64,000 nucleotides of DNA from Blattabacterium cuenoti (GTDB lineage: Bacteria > Bacteroidota > Bacteroidia > Flavobacteriales > Blattabacteriaceae), in contig NZ_CP059215.1 in assembly GCF_014252295.1 (NCBI RefSeq), forward strand, positions 560,953 to 624,952, read 5' to 3'. The notes under the pieces are model-generated. The model was not told where the DNA came from and did no database searches. It saw only the letters and a list, made by a program, of their open reading frames with translations. Positions 12,669 to 23,427 of this stretch are shown here, in pieces. The first letter of the stretch is position 1, and each line of letters starts with the position of its first letter. The position numbers and the translations under genes are program-made.

Positions 12669-14037
12669 GAATATATTTATTTATATCTACAATTTTTCCT
12701 TCAATAGCTATAATAGCAGCAGTCAAAGGACTTGCTAGTAAAGTCCTAGATCCAGGACCTTGTCTACCTTCAAAATTTCTATTAGATGTAGAAACACAAT
12801 ATTCTCCTAAAGGGATTTTATCTTCATTCATTCCCAAACAAGCAGAACATCCAGGTTGACGAAATTCAAATCCACAATTTCGAAAAATCGTATCTAATCC
12901 TTCTTTCCGAGCTTCTCGGACTACTTTATTAGATCCAGGAACTACCATTACACGCGTATGTCTCGCTTTATTTTTCCCTTTAACTAAAGTAGCTACTAAT
13001 CTCAAGTCTTCTATTCTAGAGTTAGTACAACTTCCTATAAAAACATAATTAATTTTTTTTCCTATTAGAGATTCTCCTGGAGAAAATCCCATATAATTTA
13101 AAGATTTTTGATCAAAATCAAATTTTGGAATTGATTCAGAAATTTTTATTGCCATTCCAGGATTTGTTCCATAAGTTATCATGGGCTCAATTTTTTTAGC
13201 ATCAAAAATATATTCTTTATCAAAAAAAGTATTTTTGTCTGTTGTTAAAGACTTCCAATATTCTATTTTATTTTTTAAATCGTTAAATTTTATATTCTTA
13301 CATTTCTTGATATAATCGAAAGTAATTTGATCTGGGGAAATTAATCCACCTTTTGCCCCCATTTCAATACTCATATTGCAAATCGTCATTCTTCCTTCCA
13401 TGCTCATTTGTTTAATAACAGAACCTGTATATTCTATAAAATATCCAATTCCTGCATATACACCTAATTTTGAAATAATATATAAAATAACATCTTTTGG
13501 TGTCACTCCTCTTTTTAAATTTCCATTTAATTGAATCCTCATTTGTTTTGGTTTGGAGAACAACAAACATTGACTAGCCATAACCATTGTTACTTGACTA
13601 GTTCCAATTCCAAAAGCTATACAACCAAAAGCACCATGAGTTGAAGTATGACTATCTCCACATACTATTGTCATACCAGGTAAAGTGTAGCCTAACTCAG
13701 GCCCTATTACATGAACTATTCCATTATTTTTATGACCTAATTCGTATAGTTTTATTCCAAATTTATGACAATTATCTGATAATAAATTTATTTGTTTTCT
13801 AGATAAAGGATCTGGAACAGGTAAATGTTGATTTTCCGTAGGAACATTATGATCCGCAGTTGCTATAATTTTTTTTGGTCTGAAAATAGAAAAATTTCTT
13901 TTTTTTAATTCTAGGAAAGCTTGAGGACTTGTTACTTCATGTATATAATGTCTATCAATATAAATAACATACATCTCATTCTCTAGTTCTTTAACTATAT
14001 GGGATTCCCAAATTTTATCAAATAATGATTTTGACAT
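12643..14037 (-). CDS. leuC: 3-isopropylmalate dehydratase large subunit
   Basis: Aconitase-type subunit carrying a [4Fe-4S] cluster. The 464 residues include [22 protein letters not shown], the cluster ligand in [13 protein letters not shown], and [11 protein letters not shown] for the other two cysteines. The C-terminal [14 protein letters not shown] motif is also present. Length and motifs indicate a functional enzyme. It starts two bases after the leuA stop. Its cluster would be supplied by the suf operon at 54-59 kb. Confidence 0.96.
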   Translation of the reverse strand: MSKSLFDKIWESHIVKELENEMYVIYIDRHYIHEVTSPQAFLELKKRNFSIFRPKKIIATADHNVPTENQHLPVPDPLSRKQINLLSDNCHKFGIKLYELGHKNNGIVHVIGPELGYTLPGMTIVCGDSHTSTHGAFGCIAFGIGTSQVTMVMASQCLLFSKPKQMRIQLNGNLKRGVTPKDVILYIISKLGVYAGIGYFIEYTGSVIKQMSMEGRMTICNMSIEMGAKGGLISPDQITFDYIKKCKNIKFNDLKNKIEYWKSLTTDKNTFFDKEYIFDAKKIEPMITYGTNPGMAIKISESIPKFDFDQKSLNYMGFSPGESLIGKKINYVFIGSCTNSRIEDLRLVATLVKGKNKARHTRVMVVPGSNKVVREARKEGLDTIFRNCGFEFRQPGCSACLGMNEDKIPLGEYCVSTSNRNFEGRQGPGSRTLLASPLTAAIIAIEGKIVDINKYIHEKIYNID

Positions 14038-14039
14038 CT

Positions 14040-15254
14040 TTACACAACATTTATTCTTCTGTTAGTATTCGTGCTATTGTTAGCATGCAATATCTTTGTA
14101 TTCAAATTAGCTATTTTTAAGATTTTTTTTAATTCTGTATCGGTAATTTCTTTTTTTTCATCTGCATATTTTAAAAAAATAGAATAAACCAAATCTAAAG
14201 AACTTTTTCTCAAAACAAATCCCAGTTTTTTATAACGATAAGATAAAGCTGCTCTTCCACTTCTAGCCGTTAGTATAATGGATGAATGATTTATTCCAAC
14301 ATCTTCTGGATTAATACTTTCATAAGTTTCTCTTCTTTTTATCACTCCATCTTGATGAATTCCTGATGAATGAGAGAATGCGTTTACCCCCACAATAGCT
14401 TTATTAGCTTGTACTTTCATTCCAGTACATTCAGATACTAAATGACTTGTAGAAGAAATAAGTTTTGTATTAATATTAGTAAAAAGGTTTAAATGAGAAT
14501 TTTGTTTAATAATCATAACTATTTCTTCTAAAGAAGTATTTCCAGCCCTTTCTCCAATTCCATTAATAGTGCATTCCACTTGTTGTGCTCCATTCATAAT
14601 TCCAGATAAAGAATTAGCTGTTGCTAATCCCAAATCGTTATGACAATGAGTAGATAACGTAATTTTATGAATTCCTTTAACATTTTCTTTTAAAAATCGT
14701 ATTTTTTCTCCATATTCTTCCGGAAGACAATATCCTGTAGTATCTGGTATATTAATAACAGTAGCTCCATATTTAATTACATTTTCACAAACTTTCGCTA
14801 GAAAATCATTTTCTGTCCGTCCAGCATCTTCTGCATAAAATTCGACATCTTCTACGAATTTTTTAGCATATTTTACTGCATTAATAGATCTTTCTATAAT
14901 TTTATCCGGGGTACTTTTAAATTTATAAACTATATGAAAATAGGAAGTTCCTATTCCTGTATGTATTCTCGGTTTTTTTGCATACTTTAATGCTTCCCCT
15001 GCTATTTCTATATCTTTTTCTACTGCTCTAGATAACGCACAAACTACAGTTTTTGAAACTGATTTGCATATTTTCTGAACAGATTGATAATCTCCTGGAC
15101 TAGAAGTAGGAAATCCTGCTTCAATGACATCTACGCCTAAATCTTCTAATTTTTTAGCTATTCTTATTTTTTCTTTAGTATTTAATTTACACCCAGGAAC
15201 TTGTTCTCCATCCCGTAATGTTGTATCAAAAATTTGTATTCTTTTATTTTCCAT
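14040..15254 (-). CDS. leuA: 2-isopropylmalate synthase
   Basis: Commits 2-ketoisovalerate and acetyl-CoA to leucine. The 404 residues are mostly the catalytic TIM barrel: [14 protein letters not shown] at the N-terminus, the metal-binding [14 protein letters not shown], and [13 protein letters not shown]. The protein ends soon after the linker region, so the C-terminal LeuA regulatory (leucine feedback) domain of full-length enzymes of 510-550 residues is missing. Short forms occur in Bacteroidota; loss of feedback would suit a symbiont that exports leucine, though this is inference. First gene of the leu operon. Confidence 0.93.
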   Translation of the reverse strand: MENKRIQIFDTTLRDGEQVPGCKLNTKEKIRIAKKLEDLGVDVIEAGFPTSSPGDYQSVQKICKSVSKTVVCALSRAVEKDIEIAGEALKYAKKPRIHTGIGTSYFHIVYKFKSTPDKIIERSINAVKYAKKFVEDVEFYAEDAGRTENDFLAKVCENVIKYGATVINIPDTTGYCLPEEYGEKIRFLKENVKGIHKITLSTHCHNDLGLATANSLSGIMNGAQQVECTINGIGERAGNTSLEEIVMIIKQNSHLNLFTNINTKLISSTSHLVSECTGMKVQANKAIVGVNAFSHSSGIHQDGVIKRRETYESINPEDVGINHSSIILTARSGRAALSYRYKKLGFVLRKSSLDLVYSIFLKYADEKKEITDTELKKILKIANLNTKILHANNSTNTNRRINVV

Positions 15255-15397
15255 ACTATTGGATTATTTTAATAATTTCAAAACTATTTTTTCTCGGAAA
15301 AAATAGAAATAAATTATTTTAATACTTACAATATCTAATTATATAGATTATTTTATATTTCTCTATTTATCATAATAAATATTATTATATAATTACA

Positions 15398-16963
15398 ATG
15401 TCTAACTACAATAATAAATTAGATAATCTTCTCTTGCTAATTAAAACTTTATCAAAATCAGAAAAGAGAAATTTTAAACTTTATGCCAATCGTATCAAAC
15501 GAAACAAGTATGCTAAGTTTATGAAACTATTTGAAATAATGAGTCAAATAAATTATTACGATGAAAAAAGGATATTAAAATATACAGATATAAAAAAAGT
15601 GCAATTGTCTAATATGAAAGCTCATTTGTATCAACAAATTTTGATTAGTCTTAAATTGCAACATACTGAAGAAAATCATGATATACAAATACGTGAATAT
15701 TTAGATTTTTCTAAAATTTTATATAATAAAGGATTATATATACAAAGCTTAAAATTTTTAAAAAAGGCAAAGATTATTGCTAGATATTATGAATATAATA
15801 CTATTCTTTTAGAATTAGTTGAGTTTGAAAAAATGATAGAATCCCAACACATAACTAGAAGTCTTTATTCTAGATCTGGAGAATTATCAACAGAATCTAA
15901 AGAATTAATTGAAAGAATACAATGTAGAAATGCTCTATCCAGTCTTTCTCTAGAATTATATGGTTTATATTTAAAAGTAGGATATGTAAGAAATAAAAAA
16001 GATAAAGTATTTATAGAAACATATTTTCGTACAAATTTACCTAAATTTGATATTGATAAACTTAGTTTTTACGAAAAATTGCTCTTATATCAGGCTCAAG
16101 TATGGTATCATTATATAAGACAAGATTTTATCATGTGTTATAGATCATCTTATAAATGGGTTGAATTGTTTCAAAATAATAAAAAAGAAAAAAAAATAGC
16201 TCCTGTTAGCTACTTAAAAGGATATCATTATTTATTAGATACTCTGTTTTATTTGAATCATTATTCAAAATTTACTGATGTATTAAAAAAATTGGAAAAA
16301 GAAGTTAAAAATGGAGAAATACTTATTAATGGAAATACAAAGATATTAATTTTCATGTATACATACACTAATCGTATTAACAAGCATTATATGGAAGGAA
16401 GTTTTTCAGAAGGTGTAAAAAAAATAATTCCATCATTATTTATAGATTTTCAAAAAATTTCTAATCATATGGACTATCATTACATTATGGTTCTTTACTA
16501 TAAAATTGCTTGTTTATATTTTGGAAGTGGAGATAATGAAAATGCCATTTTTTATTTATCAAAAATAATGGTAAATAAGAAAAAAAATCTCCGACAAGAT
16601 TTACAATGCTTTGCAAGACTTCTTCATTTAATTGCTTGTTATGAAAGTGGGTTAGATGAAAATATGGACCAAAAAATTCAATCTGCATACAGATTTTTTA
16701 TTCAAATGAATGATTGGTTTTTTGTGCAAAAAGAAATAATACATTTTTTTAAAAATCTTGGAAATGTATATCCACATCAGATGAAAGGTCAATTTAAAAA
16801 ATTAAGAGACAAATTAATTAAATATTATGATCATCCTTATGAAAAAAGAACTTTTCTATATTTAGATATTATTTCTTGGCTAAATTCTAAAATCAAAAAT
16901 AAGTCTGTAGAAATTATTATAAAAGAAAAGTTTATAAAAACTCATCATCAAATAATGAAATAA
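15398..16963 (+). CDS. Conserved Bacteroidota helical-repeat protein, function unknown
   Basis: A 521-residue protein without catalytic motifs that I recognise. It is rich in amphipathic helices with spacing typical of TPR-like solenoids (for example LYNKGLYIQSLKFLKKAKIIA, and CLYFGSGDNENAIFYLSKI). The N-terminus (LLLLIKTLSKSEKRNFKLYA) resembles a long hypothetical family found across Flavobacteriia. There is no signal peptide or membrane segment, so it is probably cytoplasmic and scaffolding. It is divergent from leuA across 143 AT-rich bases. Its retention in a reduced genome suggests an important but undescribed role. Confidence 0.8.
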   Translation: MSNYNNKLDNLLLLIKTLSKSEKRNFKLYANRIKRNKYAKFMKLFEIMSQINYYDEKRILKYTDIKKVQLSNMKAHLYQQILISLKLQHTEENHDIQIREYLDFSKILYNKGLYIQSLKFLKKAKIIARYYEYNTILLELVEFEKMIESQHITRSLYSRSGELSTESKELIERIQCRNALSSLSLELYGLYLKVGYVRNKKDKVFIETYFRTNLPKFDIDKLSFYEKLLLYQAQVWYHYIRQDFIMCYRSSYKWVELFQNNKKEKKIAPVSYLKGYHYLLDTLFYLNHYSKFTDVLKKLEKEVKNGEILINGNTKILIFMYTYTNRINKHYMEGSFSEGVKKIIPSLFIDFQKISNHMDYHYIMVLYYKIACLYFGSGDNENAIFYLSKIMVNKKKNLRQDLQCFARLLHLIACYESGLDENMDQKIQSAYRFFIQMNDWFFVQKEIIHFFKNLGNVYPHQMKGQFKKLRDKLIKYYDHPYEKRTFLYLDIISWLNSKIKNKSVEIIIKEKFIKTHHQIMK

Positions 16964-17081
16964 GAACGTAATTATTTCAAAAGAAAAAAAATTCTAAAAA
17001 AGAGAATCATAAAATATGAAAAAATAAAATTAACAAAATATCTTAATAAAAAAAAATTAGAAATTTTATCATAGTCTATTA

Positions 17082-17348
17082 TTAAGTAAACAAAAAAAAA
17101 ATACTAAGAAATAACTTAATTATACCAGATAATACATAAATACATATATTTATTTTCGATTTTTTACACTTTATACTATAGTTTACCACCAAACAAAGAA
17201 AAAATAAAAAATTACCTAAGGGTAATAAAAAAATATATATTCTTGATAGAAACATCAAATCTTTCTTGAAAAAAATGGCATTGAAAATAATGTGAATTAA
17301 ACTAAAAGAGAAAGTGAAAAAATTGTATACTATCATTTTTTTTTTCAT
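17082..17348 (-). CDS. Small four-helix membrane protein, possibly DUF6168-like
   Basis: 88 residues with four predicted membrane helices: FFTFSFSLIHIIFNAIFF, FLLPLGNFLFFLCLVVNY, and a shorter pair ending in VLSGIIKLFLSIFFLF, separated by a basic loop (KCKKSKINI). The pattern of a third loop with Lys followed by a helix containing GIIKLFL resembles the flavobacterial DUF6168 / ATP-synthase-protein-I-like family usually found beside the F0 genes. That link is tentative and rests on pattern alone. The gene is isolated between the repeat protein and tyrS. Codon use is too AT-rich to prove coding, but the ATG start and clean hydrophobic pattern support it. Confidence 0.55.
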   Translation of the reverse strand: MKKKMIVYNFFTFSFSLIHIIFNAIFFKKDLMFLSRIYIFLLPLGNFLFFLCLVVNYSIKCKKSKINICIYVLSGIIKLFLSIFFLFT

Positions 17349-17395
17349 ACCTAAAATTTGATCATTCTTACTTATTAATTAAGACATAATATTAG

Positions 17396-18676
17396 ATGCA
17401 AAGAAACATTATTGATGAACTCTCATGGAGAGGGTTAATAAAAAATAAAGTTACTGGAATAGAAAATATAGAAAAACCTATCACGATGTATATAGGATTT
17501 GATCCAACATCTGATTCTCTTCACTTAGGAAGTTTAGTTCCTATTATTATTCTCATTCATTTTCAAAAAATGGGACATAAATCTTTAATATTAATTGGTG
17601 GAGCAACTGGTTTTATAGGAGATCCTTCTGGAAAAGAAAATAGTAGAATTTTTCTTAGTCAAGAAATATTAAAAAAAAATACAGAGTCTATAAAAAATCA
17701 AATTTTAAAACTTTTAAAGTTTTTTTCAGAAAAAACAGAATTTTTAAATAACTTCGATTGGATTCAAAATATTTCTTTTTTAGAATTTATTCGTGATATT
17801 GGTAAATATTTTACTGTAAATTATATGATTTCTAAGGAAAACGTAAAAAAAAGAATAAAAAATAAAGATAAAAAAAACGGAATTTCTTTTACTGAATTTT
17901 CTTATTCACTTATACAAGGATATGATTTTTTATATTTAAAAAAAATGAAAAATTGCCTATTGCAAATAGGAGGATCTGATCAATGGGGAAATATCACAAC
18001 AGGTATAGAATTAATAAGAAAAAAAACAGGAGAAAAAGCATATGGATTAACTTTTCCTTTAATAACAAAACCTAATGGAATAAAATTTGGAAAAAGTGAA
18101 AAAGAAGAAAACATATGGTTAGATAAAAGGAAAACTTCTCCATACAAATTTTATCAATTTTTGATAAACATTTCAGATTCCGAAATTGAAAAATATATAA
18201 AAATATATACCTTTTATTCTAAGAAAAAAACTATTCAATTAATTATTCAACACAGAAAAAATCCAGATAGAAGATTTTTGCAAAAAAAATTAGCTTATGA
18301 AATAATTCAATGGATTCATGGAAATAAAATTTCCGAAGAAATCATGAAAATAACAGATATTTTATTTTATAAAAAATATGAATATTTACGATTCTTAAAC
18401 GAAGAGACTTTTTTTTCTATATATAATCATATTCCACATATGATTCTTCCTTTTGAAAAATTTAAGAAAGGTATTTTTTTAATAGATCTATTAAAAATAA
18501 GTGGTTTTTTTTATTCTAAAAGTGAAGCTAATCGTGCTATACAAGCAAACTCAATTTTTTTAAATAAAATTCAGGTAAAAGAAAATATATTACTAAAAAA
18601 AAATAACGTTATAGGAAATAAATATATTTTACTGCAATTTGGGAAAAAAGAATTTTTTATTATAAAAATTGAATAG
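17396..18676 (+). CDS. tyrS: Tyrosyl-tRNA synthetase
   Basis: Class I synthetase charging tRNA-Tyr. The 426 residues show YIGFDPTSDSLHLGSLVP (HIGH-type motif HLGS near residue 43), GGATGFIGDPSGK, the tyrosine pocket QGYDFLYL and GGSDQWGNIT, and the KMSKS equivalent KFGKS near residue 235. The C-terminal S4-like RNA-binding domain is retained (KISGFFYSKSEANRAIQ). Convergent with era, with three bases between. Confidence 0.95.
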   Translation: MQRNIIDELSWRGLIKNKVTGIENIEKPITMYIGFDPTSDSLHLGSLVPIIILIHFQKMGHKSLILIGGATGFIGDPSGKENSRIFLSQEILKKNTESIKNQILKLLKFFSEKTEFLNNFDWIQNISFLEFIRDIGKYFTVNYMISKENVKKRIKNKDKKNGISFTEFSYSLIQGYDFLYLKKMKNCLLQIGGSDQWGNITTGIELIRKKTGEKAYGLTFPLITKPNGIKFGKSEKEENIWLDKRKTSPYKFYQFLINISDSEIEKYIKIYTFYSKKKTIQLIIQHRKNPDRRFLQKKLAYEIIQWIHGNKISEEIMKITDILFYKKYEYLRFLNEETFFSIYNHIPHMILPFEKFKKGIFLIDLLKISGFFYSKSEANRAIQANSIFLNKIQVKENILLKKNNVIGNKYILLQFGKKEFFIIKIE

Positions 18677-18679
18677 AAT

Positions 18680-19564
18680 TCAGTATCCAAAAAATTTCAA
18701 TTTTTTGTAGTCGTATCGCCAATTTTTACAAACTTTTACATAAATCTTTAGTTTAACCTTCTTTTTTAAAAAAGACTCTATGCTTTTTATCGAAAAAAAT
18801 TTTAACTTCTTAAGAGAACTTCCCCCTTTACCAACTAAAATTCCTTTTTGAGAATTTCTTTCTACGTATATGTAAGAAAATATATAGATGAAAGTTTTTT
18901 CTTTTTTAAAAAGGATTGTATCTATTTCTACGGAATAAGGAATTTCTTTTTCATATAAAAAAAATATTTTTTCTCTAATTATTTCATTTACAAAAAAACG
19001 TTTAGGTCGATTACTTAAAAATTCTTTAGGATAATAAGGAGGATGTTCAGACAATAAAGATATTATTTTCTTCATTAAAAGATCTTGATTTGTTTTTTTC
19101 AATGCAGATATTGGCAATATTTCTGAATTAGGAAATAACTTAATCCAGTATTTCATTGAATTATGAAATGATATATTATCTTTATATTCTATTCCTATTT
19201 TATCTATTTTATTTATCAATATAATAATAGGAATATTCATTTTTTTAATTTTATTAAATATTGAAAAGTTCTCTAATTTTCCAAACTCTGTTATTAATAA
19301 AATAATATCTGCATCAGATAATGATTTTTCCACATACTGCATCATAATTTTTTGCATAGGATAAACAGGATAGATTATACCTGGAGTGTCAGAAAATATA
19401 ATCTGAAAGTCAGGCTCATTAATAATTCCCAATATTCTGTGACGAGTAGTTTGTGGTTTCCATGTTATTATGGATATCTTTTCTCCTATTAAAGAATTCA
19501 TTAAAGTAGATTTTCCTGCATTAGGAGATCCTATTATATTCACAAAACCAGATTTATGGATCAC
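18680..19564 (-). CDS. era: GTPase Era
   Basis: Ras-like GTPase that binds the 3' end of 16S rRNA during 30S assembly. G1 GSPNAGKST, G3 DTPG, G4 NKID and the G5-like SALKK are all present. The C-terminal KH domain is retained with the GxxG loop in VGKGGSSLKKL. The 294 residues are a normal length. It lies 18 bases downstream of clpB. Confidence 0.95.
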   Translation of the reverse strand: MIHKSGFVNIIGSPNAGKSTLMNSLIGEKISIITWKPQTTRHRILGIINEPDFQIIFSDTPGIIYPVYPMQKIMMQYVEKSLSDADIILLITEFGKLENFSIFNKIKKMNIPIIILINKIDKIGIEYKDNISFHNSMKYWIKLFPNSEILPISALKKTNQDLLMKKIISLLSEHPPYYPKEFLSNRPKRFFVNEIIREKIFFLYEKEIPYSVEIDTILFKKEKTFIYIFSYIYVERNSQKGILVGKGGSSLKKLKFFSIKSIESFLKKKVKLKIYVKVCKNWRYDYKKLKFFGY

Positions 19565-19582
19565 TGTTTCAAATTATTTAAT

Positions 19583-22219
19583 TTATTGAATATTAACATT
19601 TTCTAATTTTTCTGATCGACGAAATACAATTCCTTGCTCTTTAAAATAATCTATCAAAATATTATGATTTTTCTCTATTTTTCCTCCAAGTATTTCTTTG
19701 GAAAGATTATTTAAAATATCATGTTGGATGACTCTTTTTAAAGGCCTAGCTCCAAAATGAGGATCATATCCTTTTTCCGATAAATATTCTATAGCCTCAT
19801 TCGTTGATTCTATACGAATATTATTTATTTTTAATAATAAATCACACAATTTTTTCATTTGTAATTTCACAATATCTCTAATTTCATTTCTAGAAAGAGG
19901 TTTAAATAAAATAATTTCATCTATACGATTAATAAACTCAGGTCTTACAATATTTTTTAACAAATCTATTAAAGTTTTTTTTGTAGCTATCATCCTATTA
20001 GAATTAGAATATATTTCTTGATCAAAATTATCCTGTATAATATCCGATCCTATATTGGAAGTCATAATAATAATAGTATTTGTAAAATTAACTATCCTTC
20101 CTTTATTATCTGTTAATCTTCCATCATCTAAAACTTGTAATAAAATATTAAAAATATCTGAATGAGCCTTTTCTATTTCATCTAATAAAATAACACTGTA
20201 AGGACGTCTTCGTATAGATTCTGTTAGTTGACCACTTTCATCGTATCCTATGTATCCAGGAGGTGCTCCTATAAGTTTACTTAAAGAATGACGTTCTTGA
20301 TATTCACTCATATCTATACGAACCATATTATTTTCATCGTCAAATAGATATTCTGCTAAAGTTTTAGATAATTCTGTTTTTCCTACTCCTGTACTACCCA
20401 TAAAAAGAAAAGACCCTATGGGTTTTTTTTCATCTTGTAATCCAGCTCTAGAACGTCGTATTGCATCTGCTACAGCTTGTATTGCATCATTTTGACCAAT
20501 TACTCTTCTATGTAATTCTTTTTCCAAAAATAATAATTTATCTCTCTCACTTTGCAACATTTTAGTAACCGGAATTCCGGTCCATTTAGATACGACTTGA
20601 GCTATATCTTCTCTAGATACTTCTTCTTGTATCATTTTTTTTCCATTATATTCCTGTTTTTTTAATTCATTTTCAAATTCTTTTACTTTTTTTTCCTCTT
20701 CTTTTATTTTTCCATATCTTAATTCTGCAACTTTACCATAATCTCCTGATCTTTCTGCTTGTTCAGATTCAAATTTGTAGTTTTCTATTTTATCCTTAGA
20801 TTTTTGTATTCCTTCAACTAAATCCTTTTCGCATTGCCATTGATCTTCTAATTGCATTCTTTTTTCATTTAATTTCAATAATTCCTTTTTTAAAGGAATC
20901 AATTGTTTTTCATCATTTTCTCTTTTCAAAGCTTCTATCTGAATTTCCATATGCATAATTTTTCTGTGTAATACATCTAATTCTTCTGGCTTCGAATTAA
21001 TTTCCATTCTTAATTTCGATGCGGCTTCGTCTATAAGGTCTATAGCTTTATCAGGTAAAAATCGTTCATTAATATAACGTTTTGATAACTCAACTGCTGC
21101 TATAATAGATTCATCTTTAATTCTTACTTTATGATGACTTTCATATTTTTCCTTAATTCCACGTAATATAGATATAGAATCAGATATAGATGGTTCATCT
21201 ACATACACTTGTTGAAATCTTCTTTCCAAAGCCTTGTCTCTTCTAAAATATTTTTGATATTCATTCAAAGTTGTAGCTCCTATAGCTCTAAGCTCTCCTC
21301 TTGCTAATGCTGGTTTTAGAATATTTGCTGCATCCATAGAACCTTCTCCTCCTCCTGCTCCAACTAAAATATGAATTTCATCAATAAACAAAATAATTTC
21401 ACCATCTGAATATGTAACTTCTTTTACTACAGATTTAAGACGTTCTTCAAATTCTCCTTTATATTTTGCTCCTGCAATCAAAGAAGCCATATCTAAAGAA
21501 TAAACTTGTTTGTTTTTTAAATTATCTGGAATATCTCCACTAATGATTCTATGAGCTAATCCTTCAGCAATAGCTGTCTTACCAACTCCAGGTTCACCAA
21601 TTAAAACTGGATTATTTTTTGTTCTTCTAGATAAAATTTGTAAAACTCTACGTATTTCTTCATCCCGTCCAATAACTGGATCAAGTTTTCCTTTCTCAGC
21701 CCATTTATTAAGGTTTTTTGCGTATTTTTCCAGAGCATTGTAGGTATCTTCAACTGTAGGAGACATTACATTTCCGTTTCTTTTTCTGATATTTTCAATT
21801 ATTTTTTGAATGTTTTTTTCTGTAATTCCTTGATCAATTAATAATTGAGATGTTTTATCAAAACTCATAAAAATTCCGTAAAAAATATGTTCTACGGAAA
21901 TAAATTCATCTTTTAATGTTTTAGCATAGCTTTCAGCTATATTTAACATTTTTGTAAAATGATTGCCAAAATGTTGAGAAAAGGATCCACTTAATTTTTT
22001 TGGAAAAGAAGAAATAATACGATCCAATCCTTCTTTTATTAATTGATAATTTACTTTTAATTCTTTCAAAATAAAAGGGATTATATTTACTTCTTTCTCT
22101 AAAAGAGATTTTAAAATATGTGCATTTTCAATAATTTGTTGATTATTTTTTAGTGCAATATGTTGCGCTTCCTGTATTACTTCTCGAGATTTTGTGGTCA
22201 ACTTATTATAATTCATCAT
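19583..22219 (-). CDS. clpB: ATP-dependent chaperone ClpB
   Basis: Hexameric AAA+ disaggregase that works with DnaK. The 878 residues cover the N-terminal Clp repeat domain (from [13 protein letters not shown]), first AAA domain with [15 protein letters not shown] near 210 and [12 protein letters not shown], the coiled-coil middle domain (about 410-530, rich in Glu and Lys), the second AAA domain with [16 protein letters not shown] near 610 and [14 protein letters not shown], and the C-terminal small domain. The pore loops KYKGEFEER and [10 protein letters not shown] are present. No loss of any domain. Two consecutive ATGs stand at the start. Confidence 0.96.
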   Translation of the reverse strand: MMNYNKLTTKSREVIQEAQHIALKNNQQIIENAHILKSLLEKEVNIIPFILKELKVNYQLIKEGLDRIISSFPKKLSGSFSQHFGNHFTKMLNIAESYAKTLKDEFISVEHIFYGIFMSFDKTSQLLIDQGITEKNIQKIIENIRKRNGNVMSPTVEDTYNALEKYAKNLNKWAEKGKLDPVIGRDEEIRRVLQILSRRTKNNPVLIGEPGVGKTAIAEGLAHRIISGDIPDNLKNKQVYSLDMASLIAGAKYKGEFEERLKSVVKEVTYSDGEIILFIDEIHILVGAGGGEGSMDAANILKPALARGELRAIGATTLNEYQKYFRRDKALERRFQQVYVDEPSISDSISILRGIKEKYESHHKVRIKDESIIAAVELSKRYINERFLPDKAIDLIDEAASKLRMEINSKPEELDVLHRKIMHMEIQIEALKRENDEKQLIPLKKELLKLNEKRMQLEDQWQCEKDLVEGIQKSKDKIENYKFESEQAERSGDYGKVAELRYGKIKEEEKKVKEFENELKKQEYNGKKMIQEEVSREDIAQVVSKWTGIPVTKMLQSERDKLLFLEKELHRRVIGQNDAIQAVADAIRRSRAGLQDEKKPIGSFLFMGSTGVGKTELSKTLAEYLFDDENNMVRIDMSEYQERHSLSKLIGAPPGYIGYDESGQLTESIRRRPYSVILLDEIEKAHSDIFNILLQVLDDGRLTDNKGRIVNFTNTIIIMTSNIGSDIIQDNFDQEIYSNSNRMIATKKTLIDLLKNIVRPEFINRIDEIILFKPLSRNEIRDIVKLQMKKLCDLLLKINNIRIESTNEAIEYLSEKGYDPHFGARPLKRVIQHDILNNLSKEILGGKIEKNHNILIDYFKEQGIVFRRSEKLENVNIQ

Positions 22220-22313
22220 ATGAAAATGAAATTTCTGAAGTTTTAAATCGTAATATAAAAAAAATAAAATTTATGATCATTATAGTTTTTCAAAAATATT
22301 TATTTTCGTATTT

Positions 22314-23414
22314 ATGATAAAAAAAGAAGAAGTTCAATCTCTTTCAGAAAAAATTCATAAAATTCGTGATTTTCTAAAAATTGATAAAATAGAGAATTCT
22401 TTAAACAAAGAAAAACAAAAGATATCGGATCCTAGTTTTTGGAATAATTATCAAAAATATAAATATTCTATTAAACATATACATGACATGGAAACATGCA
22501 TAAAAGATTTCACAAAATTGAAAAATGCATTGGAAGAATTAGAAATAATATTCTCTCTTTCTAGAGAAGAAAATTTAGAACAAGAATTCCAAACTCAATT
22601 GGATAAAACTAAAAAATTACTTCTAAATATAGAATTCAAAAATCTTTTCTCAGAAAAAGAAGATTCTTACAACGCTATTTTACAAATTTCTTCCGGAGCT
22701 GGAGGAACTGAAAGTTGTGATTGGACTTCTATGTTAATGAGAATGTATTTTATGTGGGCTGAAAAACACAATTTTTTCGTGAAAAAAATAAATTCTATAT
22801 CCGGGGACATAACTGGAATAAAGTCTGTTACTCTAGAAATATATGGAATTTATTCTTTTGGATATCTAAAAGGAGAAAATGGAGTCCATAGATTAATACG
22901 TATATCTCCATTTGATAGCAATTCTAAACGTCATACTTCTTTTTCTTCTGTTTATGTTTATCCTATAGTAAATGAAAATATGGAAATAAATATTAAATCA
23001 TCTGATATTCAATGGGAAACATTTCGTTCTAGTGGAGCAGGAGGACAAAATGTCAATAAAGTAGAAACAGGAGTTAGATTACGTCATCATCCTACAGGAA
23101 TCACAATAGAAAATACAGAATCACGTTCTCAAATACAAAATAGACAAAAAGCTTTACAACTTTTAAAGTCTAAATTATTTGATATAGAAATGATTAAAAA
23201 AAATGAAAAAAAGGAGAAAATAAAATCCGAAAAAAAAAAGATAGAATGGGGTTCTCAAATACGGAATTATATTATGCATCCTTATAAATTAGTAAAAGAT
23301 TTAAGAACAGGTTATGAAACTACACAAGTTCAATCCGTAATGGATGGTGAAATAGATACTTTCTTAAAAAAATATTTGATTCATCAAAAAAAAAATAAAG
23401 AAAATCAAATTTAA
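22314..23414 (+). CDS. prfB: Peptide chain release factor 2, single uninterrupted frame
   Basis: Terminates translation at UGA and UAA. The 366 residues contain the SPF stop-recognition tripeptide ([15 protein letters not shown], about residue 195) and the GGQ peptidyl-hydrolysis loop ([17 protein letters not shown]). UGA is used as a stop here (for example pdxA, speA, dnaN), so RF2 is required. In many bacteria prfB carries an in-frame UGA near codon 25 that needs a +1 frameshift. Here the corresponding stretch ([14 protein letters not shown]) reads straight through, so that autoregulation is absent. Confidence 0.94.
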   Translation: MIKKEEVQSLSEKIHKIRDFLKIDKIENSLNKEKQKISDPSFWNNYQKYKYSIKHIHDMETCIKDFTKLKNALEELEIIFSLSREENLEQEFQTQLDKTKKLLLNIEFKNLFSEKEDSYNAILQISSGAGGTESCDWTSMLMRMYFMWAEKHNFFVKKINSISGDITGIKSVTLEIYGIYSFGYLKGENGVHRLIRISPFDSNSKRHTSFSSVYVYPIVNENMEINIKSSDIQWETFRSSGAGGQNVNKVETGVRLRHHPTGITIENTESRSQIQNRQKALQLLKSKLFDIEMIKKNEKKEKIKSEKKKIEWGSQIRNYIMHPYKLVKDLRTGYETTQVQSVMDGEIDTFLKKYLIHQKKNKENQI

Positions 23415-23427
23415 TTGACATTTTACA

